NCBI GenBank assembly: GCA_963720075.1
Contig: CAVREG010000016.1
Location: 124,001-188,000, forward strand
Direction: 5' to 3'
From: PALSA-188 sp963720075
Lineage (GTDB): Bacteria; Acidobacteriota; Terriglobia; Terriglobales; Acidobacteriaceae
Length of the DNA: 64,000 nt
Part shown: positions 9,281 to 18,904 of the stretch, one piece after another
Numbering within the stretch: position 1 is the stretch's first letter
How the letters are laid out: every line of letters starts with the position of its first letter
Position numbers and translations under genes: made by a program
Notes under the pieces: generated by a model
What the model was told of the DNA's origin: nothing
Databases searched by the model: none
The model's input: only the letters and a program-made list of their open reading frames with translations

Positions 9281-9594
9281 AGCAGCTTAGCCCATCTTAA
9301 CTCACGCGGGAAGATTGGGTTTGGGCTTGGTGTGCCTCTGAACTGTTCGCATTATCGCCAGCGATAGGGATCGCGGATTTTATGACCGCGAATCGTTTCT
9401 TCCGCAGTATCTTTCCTCGCGAGGATCTTCAGCTACCGCTTGCGCCCACGCCGGAGAAGCCATTGCGGCGGTAGCGCTGCACCGCAGGACAAGCGGAATT
9501 GTCCTGACAAAGCGCACCTCGGGCCGTCTAGAGTAACTCGGGGATGGATGATATTATGAATGGCGGACATTGAGAAACACGCGTCCGCACACAC
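9281..9594. other. Intergenic region before tRNA-Asn
   Basis: This 314-base stretch has no supported gene. It lies between the divergent PilZ-GAF gene and tRNA-Asn, so it must hold promoters for both, but I could not identify a convincing -35/-10 pair. Confidence 0.5.
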
Positions 9595-9670
<76 letters not shown>

Positions 9671-9722
9671 TCTTCCAACTTAGAAAAGACTCGCGGTTGG
9701 TGGTTTCCCTCGGTGGAAAGTA

Positions 9723-10439
9723 TTAGGGATTGCTTCTCCCCAAGGTTTGCACCAACAGCTCAGTGTTGTCGCTGATGATCCCGTCCACGCCCCAGGCGGC
9801 GAGCCGTTGCATTGCCTCCGGTTGATTGACGGTCCACGCGAACAATCTGCGACCCGCCAAGTGCACTTCATCCACGAGCGTCTCGGAAATAAATCTTTGT
9901 TCGGGAATCACGTAATCCACGGGCAATTGGCGCCACCGGCCGAGTTGCGCGGTGTTGTCGCAGATTAAGCCAATTGGAATTGCGCCGCTGCGAACTCTGA
10001 GTTCCATGATTACTTCCGGCAGGAACGATGACACCACATAATCCCGCTGCGGCTGGCATTCGCGCAGCGCGGCCAGCACAGTTGTTTCAAGTCCGCTTAC
10101 CTTGAGTTCAATATCGAGGAAGGCCCGGTGGGCGCAATGCCGTAACACATCTTCAAGCAGCGGGCACTGAGGCAACTGGTTACTGGTTACCTGGCAAACT
10201 GTGAGTTTGCCGACTCTAGCATCATGGCAAATCAGCCCGCGTCCATCGGAAGTGCGGCGAACGTCAAATTCAAAACCATCGCACCCATGCGAAAGCGCGA
10301 GATCGAACGAGGGCAGAGTGTTCTCTAAATTCGTCTTAACTGCTCGTGCCCCGCGATGGCCGAGCAAAAGGGGAGGGGCGGCCATGTCGAATTGTAAGCC
10401 AAAACATGGAAGCCATGCCGTACGCGAGAGTACATACAT
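9723..10439 (-). CDS. Glycerophosphodiester phosphodiesterase
   Basis: A GDPD-family enzyme (UgpQ/GlpQ type) that hydrolyses glycerophosphodiesters to glycerol-3-phosphate and an alcohol. The TIM-barrel signatures are clear: LGHRGAR near residue 27, ENTLPSF, FEFDVRRTSDG, CHDA, and late LDIELK and FAWTVNQ. The length of 238 residues is standard. The first 18 residues precede an in-frame ATG (10385) whose product begins MAAPPLLLGHRG, so that ATG is the more likely start. No signal peptide is evident from that start, suggesting a cytoplasmic enzyme. Confidence 0.9.
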   Translation of the reverse strand: MYVLSRTAWLPCFGLQFDMAAPPLLLGHRGARAVKTNLENTLPSFDLALSHGCDGFEFDVRRTSDGRGLICHDARVGKLTVCQVTSNQLPQCPLLEDVLRHCAHRAFLDIELKVSGLETTVLAALRECQPQRDYVVSSFLPEVIMELRVRSGAIPIGLICDNTAQLGRWRQLPVDYVIPEQRFISETLVDEVHLAGRRLFAWTVNQPEAMQRLAAWGVDGIISDNTELLVQTLGRSNP

Positions 10440-10493
10440 TCATTGACGAAAAATGGTCTGGTTCCCGACTAGATAGCTTGCCCAGAGCGGACA

Positions 10494-10808
10494 CTAATCG
10501 AGATCGAAATCGCGGATGGGCTTGCCGGTGTCCGGAGATTCTTTCGCTCTTTTCACCGCCTCTTGGAACTTCTTTTCCAGCAGATCCGAAGCATTCCTCT
10601 GGTTCTCAACCGATTGGCGAAAGATGGAATCACGGCGGTTGTCTTGCTCTTTCATAGCTCGCGCGGCTTCCTCAATATCGTTAAAAGTCTTAGGCTTGAC
10701 GGCGGCAGTATGGGCAATGACGGCGTGGTTTTGAGGATCTACTTTCAGCACCGCGTTGCAGCACGGGCAGGTTATGTCGAAAGCTGATTTATCGGACATG
10801 GCTTCCAT
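10494..10808 (-). CDS. Small zinc-finger-like conserved protein
   Basis: A 104-residue hypothetical protein. A CPCC motif near residue 16 (ITCPCCNAVLKVD) suggests a treble-clef or ribbon metal site. The remaining sequence is charged and helical (about 40-95), ending in an acidic DFDLD. A second ATG at codon 4 (10799) gives MSDKSAFDITCPCC and may be the true start. It is on the same strand as, and just downstream of, the membrane protein at 10861-11253. Function unknown. Confidence 0.65.
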   Translation of the reverse strand: MEAMSDKSAFDITCPCCNAVLKVDPQNHAVIAHTAAVKPKTFNDIEEAARAMKEQDNRRDSIFRQSVENQRNASDLLEKKFQEAVKRAKESPDTGKPIRDFDLD

Positions 10809-10860
10809 CTGCGGAATGATAGGTACATTGCCTGACTCAAATCATATCCCGAACCCGGTT

Positions 10861-11253
10861 CTAATGGGATTCCAATTTGAAGGGCAGTATTTTCAGCACG
10901 TAAAGCATTTCCCAACCGAGAAGGACTACGGAGAGTCCGACAATCATGATCGCGAGAATCTCTCCCAAGTTGAGCCGGTTTCCAGAGGTTTCGAAACGCC
11001 GTAATGCAAGCCCGATAATATTCAGGGTCGCGAATCCAAATACGACAGCCCATAGAATGTCGTAAATGTCTTCCTGTTTGTCGGGATTCTGAAAAACAAA
11101 TGCAAAGACCGACTGCAGGAAGAAAAACCCATTAACCATCCATCCGTGGAATAGCATCAGCAAATTGTTCTGATAAGACGCTCGCTTTAGTTTTGGCCGC
11201 CTAACAGTAATACCAGAAACCGCGGCCATGCCGATATTACTGTTTGGCGACAA
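10861..11253 (-). CDS. Small three-helix membrane protein
   Basis: A 130-residue protein (122 residues from the ATG at codon 9). It has hydrophobic segments at about 32-53, 66-85 and 98-122, so three membrane helices. A basic N-terminus (RRPKLKR) points to a cytoplasmic start. It sits 20 bases after bshC on the same strand and may be cotranscribed. I do not recognise the family. Confidence 0.6.
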   Translation of the reverse strand: MSPNSNIGMAAVSGITVRRPKLKRASYQNNLLMLFHGWMVNGFFFLQSVFAFVFQNPDKQEDIYDILWAVVFGFATLNIIGLALRRFETSGNRLNLGEILAIMIVGLSVVLLGWEMLYVLKILPFKLESH

Positions 11254-11273
11254 CGATCGAGCGCAGTTACGAT

Positions 11274-12899
11274 TTAATTAAGGGTGATTACTTGATGGTC
11301 AAGGCAGTGCGGATGGACTGTTTCGTACAAGTCCTGAAGGAGTTTAGTTCCGTGGTGAGCAAGAAAATGAATTCCCGCAATCTCGCGTTCCTGAAGAGTT
11401 TTGTTCGGATAAAGGGTGTTGCTAAGAATTTCGGCGTGACGTCCCAGAGTTTCGCTGTGGCGCAATTCCGCGCGAACTGCCTTCGAACGCAACCCATTAA
11501 GCTGATAGAGCATCTTTGATTCCGCGGTGTCGGCCGATTCAAGCAGAGTCTTGTCCAAACTTTCAAGACCTTCGCGGATTGCAAGGATTGATTTTTGCAG
11601 GGACGCTTCGGCCTCCTCAAATGATTTGTTCAAGCTCTGGGGCAGGGTTTCGGCCGCAAGGGTTTGTCGAAGGGTCTCCGGCGACTGAAACACATCTGTG
11701 AAGCGCAGCTTATAACGGTCGAGCAAAGCTTGTTGCTTTGCGTCAACGATTGTGGCGGAGAATCGCGGCACAATAGGAGTAATTTTATTCAATAGAGCTA
11801 GGTAAACTTCGCCGGCTTGGGCGAAATAAGCAATCTCCGCGGCCCCACCCGCATATGCAAGGGTCGGCAGCAGATAATCCTGGACCACGGGCCGCAAGAG
11901 CACATTGGGACTAAAATTCTCCGGCCGCTCCCGAATGCGATTGCGTAGTTCGGTTTCCGATAATTTTTCCTCGCCGATCACAAAACCGATTTCATCGCTA
12001 CCGGTCGTTGCGTGGCGATGCACTGGCACTCGAACACCCTCCACCAGGGTGAAAAGCAGAGTTGAAGACGAGGTAACCTTCACTTGCGGATCATATCCAC
12101 CGGCCGCCAGATCCTTCCCTCGTGCCTGCAAAGCATCATTAATTTCGCTGGCCCGTTGTGCAGCTTCGCCGTAGATGGGTTCGGCGATCTGATGCAGCTC
12201 AGGATCGGACGCATCAAGTAGAATCACACCCCATTCGGAAAACAAACGCGAAAAAAGCCTGGCAAAGGCGGTGCCGAATGTTTCTCCGGGCCGGTAGGCC
12301 TCGCGGAGAATGCTTGCGATCTCTGACTCGCCGAGCAGCCCTTCGACCTGCTTCACCACTTCCTCAATCTCGCTTCCGAATTTTATGGTTCCGACAGGAG
12401 AATGTAATAGCCCGTTCGATGGCGCGGTGACATCTTGCAGCGAATTATCCGGACGAGGAACGAGAATGTGATTAATTTCTTCCAAGTCGTGATCTTCTGT
12501 CGCCAGCCAGAACACCGGCACACAATCCACACCACCGTCACTCGCCTGCTCTGCCAGCTTCACGGCGGTGAGAGCCTTAAACAAAGAAAACAGCGGGCCT
12601 CCAAACAAGCCTACCTGCTGTCCGGTAACCACGGCAGCGGCTCCGCTCCTCATTCGCGCGATGTTTTCAAAGGTCTTCGAGGACGCGTTCCAGGATTTGT
12701 TCTGTCGCCCAAGGACCGAGCAAACACGCTCGCGCCGCCCAGCGTCGTATTTCAGCTCTGCCGCCGCTTGCTCGAACCACTCATTGAATCTTGGGGAATG
12801 TGGATAGTACTGTTGAACTTTCGGAGAGTAAGAAAGAAAATCGCCAAATAGCTTAGTGGTGTGAGGAATCTGGCTGAAAGGTAAACATTGCGATTTCAC
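11274..12899 (-). CDS. bshC: Bacillithiol biosynthesis cysteine-adding enzyme BshC
   Basis: BshC is assigned to the last step of bacillithiol synthesis, adding cysteine to glucosaminyl-malate. I chose the GTG at 12899, giving 541 residues, because it puts the family N-terminus (KSQCLPFSQIPHTTKLF) at the start and has GGAG eight bases upstream. The longer frame adds 18 residues of unrelated sequence. Conserved blocks include AVVTGQQVGLFGGPLF, VFWLATEDHDLEE and the C-terminal HFLAHHGTKLLQDLYE, with a long coiled-coil insert. The YpdA-like reductase at 52102 suggests this cell uses bacillithiol as its low-molecular-weight thiol. Confidence 0.93.
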   Translation of the reverse strand: MKSQCLPFSQIPHTTKLFGDFLSYSPKVQQYYPHSPRFNEWFEQAAAELKYDAGRRERVCSVLGRQNKSWNASSKTFENIARMRSGAAAVVTGQQVGLFGGPLFSLFKALTAVKLAEQASDGGVDCVPVFWLATEDHDLEEINHILVPRPDNSLQDVTAPSNGLLHSPVGTIKFGSEIEEVVKQVEGLLGESEIASILREAYRPGETFGTAFARLFSRLFSEWGVILLDASDPELHQIAEPIYGEAAQRASEINDALQARGKDLAAGGYDPQVKVTSSSTLLFTLVEGVRVPVHRHATTGSDEIGFVIGEEKLSETELRNRIRERPENFSPNVLLRPVVQDYLLPTLAYAGGAAEIAYFAQAGEVYLALLNKITPIVPRFSATIVDAKQQALLDRYKLRFTDVFQSPETLRQTLAAETLPQSLNKSFEEAEASLQKSILAIREGLESLDKTLLESADTAESKMLYQLNGLRSKAVRAELRHSETLGRHAEILSNTLYPNKTLQEREIAGIHFLAHHGTKLLQDLYETVHPHCLDHQVITLN

Positions 12900-13107
12900 C
12901 GGCAGTTCTCCACACGTCGCATATGGTCCTTTTCCCGCCGGGCGAATAAACATTCATTCTACACAGTGCGGTGTAAGGAATCTGATGCGCGAATAGAGCG
13001 TCGGATGCAAAAAGGCGGTTAGCAGAACGTACAGATGGGATTCACGAGCGCCGGTATCAACAGTTCACGATTGACAGGAGCTGTTAACGAAGTCGTTTAG
13101 GCCTCTC

Positions 13108-13275
13108 TTAATCGGCACTCCTCGCGGTGGTGGGCTTCCGCTGGGCCAACAGGCGTCGCTCTTTAGCCTCCAGGGCTTCGTTTAGTTCTGCAACAAGTTG
13201 CAAGAGTTTCTCGGCATCCTGCTCTTTGGAAGTCAGCTCACAGAGCTCGCGGATTCGTTGGTCCTCATCGCTCAT
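13108..13275 (-). CDS. Short coiled-coil protein (55 aa)
   Basis: A small ORF of 55 codons from ATG (13275) to TAA (13108). The product starts MSDEDQRIRELCELTSKEQD, is almost entirely charged and amphipathic helix with regularly spaced Leu, and ends in a basic Ser/Thr/Pro tail. Composition and clean boundaries suggest a real small coiled-coil protein of a kind common in Acidobacteria, but I cannot name it. It stands alone between bshC and the divergent oxidoreductase gene. Confidence 0.6.
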   Translation of the reverse strand: MSDEDQRIRELCELTSKEQDAEKLLQLVAELNEALEAKERRLLAQRKPTTARSAD

Positions 13276-13487
13276 GGCGCAGCCTCTTGCGTTTCGATCA
13301 AATGCTTAACAAGCGGGTTATATCACAATCTCTATGTTTCAACAGTTCGCTCTGATACCAAACTATTTTGTATGCTGGCAAAATCTCAAACGACCGGTTC
13401 CCTGCCCGGATATAACCCAAAGGGATTAGAAAAGCTTCGGAAGTCCACGAATTTTGTGTATCTTATTCACGCACACTCAGAATAAAC

Positions 13488-14579
13488 ATGGCGAAAAAGC
13501 AAACGTTGAACGTTGCAATGATTGGTCAAGGTTTTATGGGCCGGGCTCACTCTAACGCCTTTCATCAGGTCGGCCATTTTTTTGATACGCCATACCAACT
13601 CGGCCTCAAGGTCATTTGCGGCAGAGATCGCGAGAAACTGGCTGCGATGGCCTCGCAATGGCAGTGGCAGGAGGTTGCGACTGACTGGCAAGAGGTAGTG
13701 AGCAGGCCAGATGTGGATATCGTGGACGTCGCGGTGCCAAATGTGCTGCACGCGCCAATCGCTATTGCCGCCGCTCGAGCAGGAAAGATGGTCCTTTGCG
13801 AGAAGCCCCTTGCAACTTCATTCACCGACGCTCAACGCATGGCCGACGCGGCGAACAAGGTGCCCAACCTGGTTTGGTTTAACTACCGCCGCGTGCCGGC
13901 AATCGCATTCATCAAGCGATTAATCGGAGAAGGAAAACTGGGGCAGATATTTCACTATCGCGCCAACTATATGAATCAGTCTGGAAATATTTCGGGCAAA
14001 TCCACCGCCTGGCGATACCAAAAGGATGAGGCAGGATCGGGCGCGCTTGGGGACTTGCTCTCGCACGTGATTGATTTATCAATCTACTTAAATGGCCCCA
14101 TCAGCGAATTGAACGCGATGACTCACACTTTCGTTCCCGGCCGCGACGTTGACGATGCGGTCGCTACCCTGGTTCGTTTCTCGAACGGAAGCGTCGGCAG
14201 TTTCGAAGCCAGCCGTTATGGAGTCGGCTGCCGCAATCGCAATACCTTCGAGATTCAGGGTTCGAAGGGCAGGTTAAGTTTCAATCTTGAAGATATGAAC
14301 CACCTCGAATTTTACGACGCAACGCTTCCTGCGAATCTTCAAGGAAACAGCAAGATTCTGATCACCGGCCCTGACCACCCTTATGAAGAGAATTTCTGGA
14401 AACCGGGTCACGGCATAGGCTACGAACATACTTTCATCGCAACGCTGGGCGATTTCTTAACTTCCCTTTCGAAGAAGGAATCATTTCATCCAAACTTTGA
14501 CGACGGATTGCTCGTGCAAAAGGTTTTGGACGCAGTGGAAAAGTCAGCGCAATCCCAATCATGGGTTTCTCTTAGTTAA
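13488..14579 (+). CDS. Gfo/Idh/MocA family oxidoreductase
   Basis: A 363-residue NAD(P)-dependent dehydrogenase, probably acting on a sugar or inositol-like substrate. The Rossmann entry MIGQGFMGRAHSNAF (about 11-25) and the catalytic EKP motif (about 105-107) are diagnostic. The C-terminal half has the family's alpha/beta sheet domain, with GDLLSHVIDL supplying a likely substrate-contact Asp/His. The length is normal. The ATG start follows AAAC with no strong ribosome-binding site. The neighbours give no pathway context, so the substrate is unknown. Confidence 0.9.
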   Translation: MAKKQTLNVAMIGQGFMGRAHSNAFHQVGHFFDTPYQLGLKVICGRDREKLAAMASQWQWQEVATDWQEVVSRPDVDIVDVAVPNVLHAPIAIAAARAGKMVLCEKPLATSFTDAQRMADAANKVPNLVWFNYRRVPAIAFIKRLIGEGKLGQIFHYRANYMNQSGNISGKSTAWRYQKDEAGSGALGDLLSHVIDLSIYLNGPISELNAMTHTFVPGRDVDDAVATLVRFSNGSVGSFEASRYGVGCRNRNTFEIQGSKGRLSFNLEDMNHLEFYDATLPANLQGNSKILITGPDHPYEENFWKPGHGIGYEHTFIATLGDFLTSLSKKESFHPNFDDGLLVQKVLDAVEKSAQSQSWVSLS

Positions 14580-14621
14580 GACCATATTTTTCGCCTGCCC
14601 GCTCACCGGAACTTCAGTAAC

Positions 14622-15389
14622 TTGCCCGCGAACTGCAATGTTTTTAGCATGCCTTATATGCCCGCCGCGCTGCTCCTTTGTAAAGAAGCAACCATTATTC
14701 GCACAATCACCCGTGTCTTTAAAGACCTGGGCGTAGAGGTTGAGGTCTGTGCGGATCATCAAATTGCGGCGCGAAAACTCGGGGCTAACAAATTTGACGC
14801 TATTGTTGCGGATGACGACGTTGACGGCGCGACCATCTTGTTGGAAGCCGCGCGTGGCCTCTCCACGTGCCGCAAGTCGGTTCGAATCATACTTGCCGGA
14901 GGTCCGACGGCGGTAGGAGCTGCTTTCCAGGGCGGAACTCAGATTGTCCTATACAAACCTCTTTCGGTTGAACGCGTCCGCCACGGATTGCGTGCCGTTC
15001 GTAATCTGATGGCGCAGGAAAGGCGCGGCGGGTTCAAGCGGGTGCGCGTAGATTTCGAGGCAAAGGTAAGTTATGGAAAGTTCGTTAACAAACCGGTCTC
15101 GGTCGAGGACTTGAGCGATGCTGGAGCTGCCATCCGGTCCGAGAATCCATTGCCGGCTTCGGCACGTTTAGTTTTCGAATGCACGCTCCCTGATTCAGGC
15201 GAATTGTTGAAAGCTCAGGCTGAAATTGTTTGGCAGGACACTCTCGGAGGCGTTGGGATCCGTTTCCTGGACATGCCCGCGCAGTCGCGCAAGCGGTTGG
15301 TGGAATGGTTAGCTTCCGAAAGCAATCTCGAATCCATCCCTGAACCAGAGCCGGAGCCAGCGAGGGCTGCGGTCAAAGCCCAGATCTAA
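14622..15389 (+). CDS. Receiver-like domain fused to PilZ domain
   Basis: A 255-residue protein. The first ~125 residues have the length and alternating pattern of a response-regulator receiver (hydrophobic strands AALLLCKE, FDAIVADDD, RIILAGG and a late YKPLS with the conserved Lys-Pro). The PilZ domain follows at about 135-235 (RRGGFKRVRVDFEAKV and LSDAGAAIRSE). The DD after FDAIVA might contain the phospho-acceptor. I infer a cytoplasmic regulator linking phosphorylation to cyclic di-GMP. An ATG nine codons in (14649, MPYMPAALL) is a good alternative start. Confidence 0.78.
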   Translation: MPANCNVFSMPYMPAALLLCKEATIIRTITRVFKDLGVEVEVCADHQIAARKLGANKFDAIVADDDVDGATILLEAARGLSTCRKSVRIILAGGPTAVGAAFQGGTQIVLYKPLSVERVRHGLRAVRNLMAQERRGGFKRVRVDFEAKVSYGKFVNKPVSVEDLSDAGAAIRSENPLPASARLVFECTLPDSGELLKAQAEIVWQDTLGGVGIRFLDMPAQSRKRLVEWLASESNLESIPEPEPEPARAAVKAQI

Positions 15390-15655
15390 TTCAAAGTTCG
15401 CCAACATCGCCCCACAGTAGTGATAAGTCCCCGGTTACCGCGAACTGATCCCAGGTACAATCCGCTCTCCCGGCCTTCCGAGCGCAAGTAACACTAAAGG
15501 CTGAAGGCCATAGGACAATGGCCTACATGCCTCTCTGCTAGCCACTTCTAGGCCTTCGGAGACCTTTCCCATACAACCACAAAGACAGACACTGGCGTTG
15601 CTGCTCGAGGTTCCCGGTTTCGCGGGAGCAGGCAGTTGATGTAAATCCCCGCCGC

Positions 15656-17308
15656 ATGCGCTTGGAATGCGGCCCGCAAGAGGCGCCCGTGAAAGAACTC
15701 CGAACCCCCTGGAGCGGTCTGGTTTTCGCTTTAACGCTTACTTTGTTGTCTGGCGCCTCATACGCAGCGTCCTCGTCTCCGCAGTTAGCGCTCAGCAAAT
15801 CAACAATGAATTTCGGGAATGTGGTAGTCGGCGGTACAACCCAAGTCATCGAAAGCATTTCGAATCCTACGAATGCTGCTATCAGCATTGGGGCCGCGAC
15901 CATCGAGGGAACTGATTTTCAAATCAATAATACAAGTTTTCCATTGACCGTCGCTTCCCATCAGCGCGTTTCTCTGAGCGTTACTTTCACTCCGGCGGCA
16001 GCCGGTAGTGCTTCCGGCTCGCTTCTGATCTCTTTGAATGGAACGACCCCTTATTTGACCGTGCCGCTATATGGCAGCGGGGTGATCCCCGGACAATTAA
16101 CTGGGAGCCCTGCAAACATTAGTTTTGGGACGGGAGGCACGAGCCAGCGTATTTCGGAAACGGTCATCAATAGTGGCGCGACAAATATCAATCTCCAGTC
16201 CGCAACAACCACTGGAAGTGGTTTTACGATATCGGGACCAGCCCTGCCTGTGCTGCTCGCGCCCGGTCAAAGTGCATCTTTCACCGTCTCCCTGGCCTCG
16301 ACTGGGAATGTTAGCGGCAGCATAAACTTTAACGGCATGCTTCGTTGGTGGACCCCTGGCGAGCGAGGCACATATCAGTACGCGACGACGGCGCCTCTAA
16401 AAATCTCGCTGGTGATTCCGGTCTCAGGCAGCGCGGCCGTTGCCGGTCAACTTACGCCTGCTTCCTCGGCGGTCAGCTTTGGAAACGTACAAGTCGGCAA
16501 TACTCAAAATCTGCCGGCAACTCTGACTAACTCTGGCGCGGGCCCGGTCGCTATTACCGCGGCGACAGCCAGCGGCCCTGGATTTGGCGTCAACGGCCTT
16601 CCTCTTCCGATGACACTCACTCCTAGAGAAAGCGTCACGTTCTTTACGTCGTTCACTCCGCAATCCGCAGGTCCCGTCCAGGGAAACGTTTCAGTCTTAT
16701 CCAACGCTTCGAATTCGACCTTGAATCTGGCTTTATCTGGATCCGCAAATGCTCCTGGCCAACTAACTCTCACCCCAGGGAGCCTGAATTTCGGAAACGT
16801 GATCGTGGGGAAAAGTCAGCAGTTGACGGGATCCCTGGTTGCCAGCGGATCGAGCGTAACAGTATCGTCCGCTTCATCGAGCGCTTCCGAGTTTTCCCTG
16901 AGCGGGATCCAATTGCCGGTCACCATTCCGGCAGGCCAAAGCTCTTCCTTCACAGTGACCTTCACGCCTCAGGCCAGTGGCACAGCCTCCGCAAGCATTT
17001 CGTTTGGCGGAACAGCTCCGGCCGCAGTGGAGTCACTCAGTGGCGCAGGATCTGCGCCCCCGCAACACAACGTGGCGCTATCGTGGTCCGCGGACACTAG
17101 CACCGTGGCGGGATACAACGTTTATCGCGGCACACAAACGGGGGGACCTTACGCGAAACTGACATCGGCCCCGGCTCCCGCGACAACGTATGGAGATACC
17201 ACGGTAGCCTCTGGGCAAACATATTTCTACGTCACCACCGCGGTTGATAGTACAGGTGCCGAAAGCGCCCATTCGAATGAAGTCCAGGCGATCATTCCGT
17301 CTCCATAA
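15656..17308 (+). CDS. Secreted ASH-domain (choice-of-anchor D) protein with Fn3-like C-terminus
   Basis: A 550-residue exported protein. A hydrophobic signal segment near residues 21-38 ends at SYAAS. Four ASH (ASPM-SPD2-Hydin) beta-sandwich repeats follow, each introduced by the phrase LxxSxxSMNFGNVxVG-like and closing with FTPxxxGxxSG, then a fibronectin-type-III-like domain (about 465-548; YNVYRGTQTGGPY). A GTG at 15689 (KELRTPW) is an alternative start that puts the signal at the N-terminus. It is a tandem paralogue of the next gene. I infer a surface or extracellular matrix protein. Confidence 0.82.
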   Translation: MRLECGPQEAPVKELRTPWSGLVFALTLTLLSGASYAASSSPQLALSKSTMNFGNVVVGGTTQVIESISNPTNAAISIGAATIEGTDFQINNTSFPLTVASHQRVSLSVTFTPAAAGSASGSLLISLNGTTPYLTVPLYGSGVIPGQLTGSPANISFGTGGTSQRISETVINSGATNINLQSATTTGSGFTISGPALPVLLAPGQSASFTVSLASTGNVSGSINFNGMLRWWTPGERGTYQYATTAPLKISLVIPVSGSAAVAGQLTPASSAVSFGNVQVGNTQNLPATLTNSGAGPVAITAATASGPGFGVNGLPLPMTLTPRESVTFFTSFTPQSAGPVQGNVSVLSNASNSTLNLALSGSANAPGQLTLTPGSLNFGNVIVGKSQQLTGSLVASGSSVTVSSASSSASEFSLSGIQLPVTIPAGQSSSFTVTFTPQASGTASASISFGGTAPAAVESLSGAGSAPPQHNVALSWSADTSTVAGYNVYRGTQTGGPYAKLTSAPAPATTYGDTTVASGQTYFYVTTAVDSTGAESAHSNEVQAIIPSP

Positions 17309-17496
17309 GGGGTTATTCCGTCTCCGTAAGAAGAAGCCGGGAATCGAGAAGGTGGCGTCAATTCAAGAGGTCTATTTGAAAAAAACGGGAGAATGCGTCA
17401 ACCCGGCTGCGGACGCCAGTTTTCAACAGACTAAAGTTTCCACGATGTACTAGTGAGACCTTTCGCTATAACTCCTGATGCTAGACACTACGCGCA

Positions 17497-18798
17497 ATGG
17501 ACGCGCGATCTTCCCTACGTTCTACTAAATATCTGTTGGGCATCTTCACGCTTTCGACTCTATTATTCCGCTTTCCTGTAGCCTTTGCGGCGCCTATCAA
17601 CCAGCATATAGCTCATCGGGAGCTTGGTACGCGGCTCGAAATGCTAAGTTTCAGCCCACAGACTTTGCATTTTAAGGACGTTGTCGTAGGGCAAAGCTAT
17701 ATGCGGCAGGTCGTGCTCACAAATCGTGGGCGCTCGACCGTTGTGCTCTTAGGAGTCCGCCGAAGCAATTCAATCTTCAGCGTCCGTGGTTTAAAAGTGC
17801 CGGTTAAGGTCAGTCCGGGAGAAAGCGTCGGCTTTGAAGTTGGGCTTATACCAACTCGCGCGAGTTACCTGGGGACCGATTTTACATTTACAACCGGTCA
17901 TGCTACCCGCGTGGTCCTTCATGCTGACGGGCAACGAGCCCACGGGGGATTGGTCTCGAACCCACAAAAGTTGAATTTCGGAACGGTGCACTTGGGATCC
18001 GGTGAACGCCTTCCAATCACGTTGGCCAACCTCGGGTCGGTGCCCCGGACAGTCTCGCAGATATGGGCTTCTGGCAACGGATTCGGCAGGACTGACTTGC
18101 ATTTACCAATGACGCTTGCGCCTGGCGAAAGCGCCACGTTGTATGCCACATTTGCGCCGCGGTCGATTGGCGCAGTCTCCGGAGAGATTGTCGTAGATGC
18201 CGGAGGCGTCAATCTGGCGATCCCTTTGGCCGGCAAAGCTCTAGACTCTGGTTACCTGGGTATAGCTCCAGCGCAATTGAACTTTGGCAACGTAACAGCT
18301 GGAGGAAGCGCAACGCTTTCTGGAAAAATTCAAGCTGGGCGGTCGCCCATTACAATTTACTCCGCGGGTATCACGTCGTCGGAATTCGGACTGACCGGTT
18401 TATCATTTCCGGTAACCATCGCGGCTGGGCAAAGTAAGTCATATCAGGTGACTTTCTCGCCGGGGTTAAGCGGCAATGCATCCGCTGTGCTTTCGTTCCA
18501 TGGCGCACCGGGCATAGGCGCCCACGAAAGTCTGTCAGGCACCGCCATCCCGGCAACACAGCACAAGGTCAACCTCTCATGGAATCCGGGAAGCCCAGGT
18601 GTAGTTGGTTACAATATTTATCGAGCTAATGCATCTGGCGGGCAATATTCCCAAATCAATTCCATTCCTGACTCCAATACCTCGTACCTGGATTCCTCCG
18701 TGCAGGGCGGACATACTTACTATTACGTTACAACCGCAATTGCGGCCAACGGAAAGCAGAGCTCGTATTCGAATCAGGTGGAAGTCGTGATTCCCTGA
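17497..18798 (+). CDS. Secreted ASH-domain protein, tandem paralogue
   Basis: A 433-residue relative of the preceding protein, 188 bases downstream. The signal peptide covers about residues 12-32 (FPVAFAAP). Three ASH-like repeats (each with FGxVxxG or FKDVVVGQ) precede a closing Fn3-like domain (about 345-432; GVVGYNIYRANASGG) almost parallel in wording to the upstream copy. The pair looks like a duplication with loss of one repeat. Residues vary widely between repeats, which suggests old divergence. A cell-surface structural or adhesion role is inference. Confidence 0.82.
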   Translation: MDARSSLRSTKYLLGIFTLSTLLFRFPVAFAAPINQHIAHRELGTRLEMLSFSPQTLHFKDVVVGQSYMRQVVLTNRGRSTVVLLGVRRSNSIFSVRGLKVPVKVSPGESVGFEVGLIPTRASYLGTDFTFTTGHATRVVLHADGQRAHGGLVSNPQKLNFGTVHLGSGERLPITLANLGSVPRTVSQIWASGNGFGRTDLHLPMTLAPGESATLYATFAPRSIGAVSGEIVVDAGGVNLAIPLAGKALDSGYLGIAPAQLNFGNVTAGGSATLSGKIQAGRSPITIYSAGITSSEFGLTGLSFPVTIAAGQSKSYQVTFSPGLSGNASAVLSFHGAPGIGAHESLSGTAIPATQHKVNLSWNPGSPGVVGYNIYRANASGGQYSQINSIPDSNTSYLDSSVQGGHTYYYVTTAIAANGKQSSYSNQVEVVIP

Positions 18799-18904
18799 TT
18801 ATTACTCCCTGATCCATTCCGCGCATGAAGATCGCGGTAAACTGCTTTAGTAAGCCGCACACGCGTCAGTGGCACGTACCAACCCATCCATCCGGAAATA
18901 ACAC

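Noticed and set aside
15390..15655. Possible riboswitch (cyclic di-GMP type) upstream of the ASH-domain genes
   Set aside because: I looked for the conserved GGCAAA and related loop sequences of the GEMM class and did not find them.
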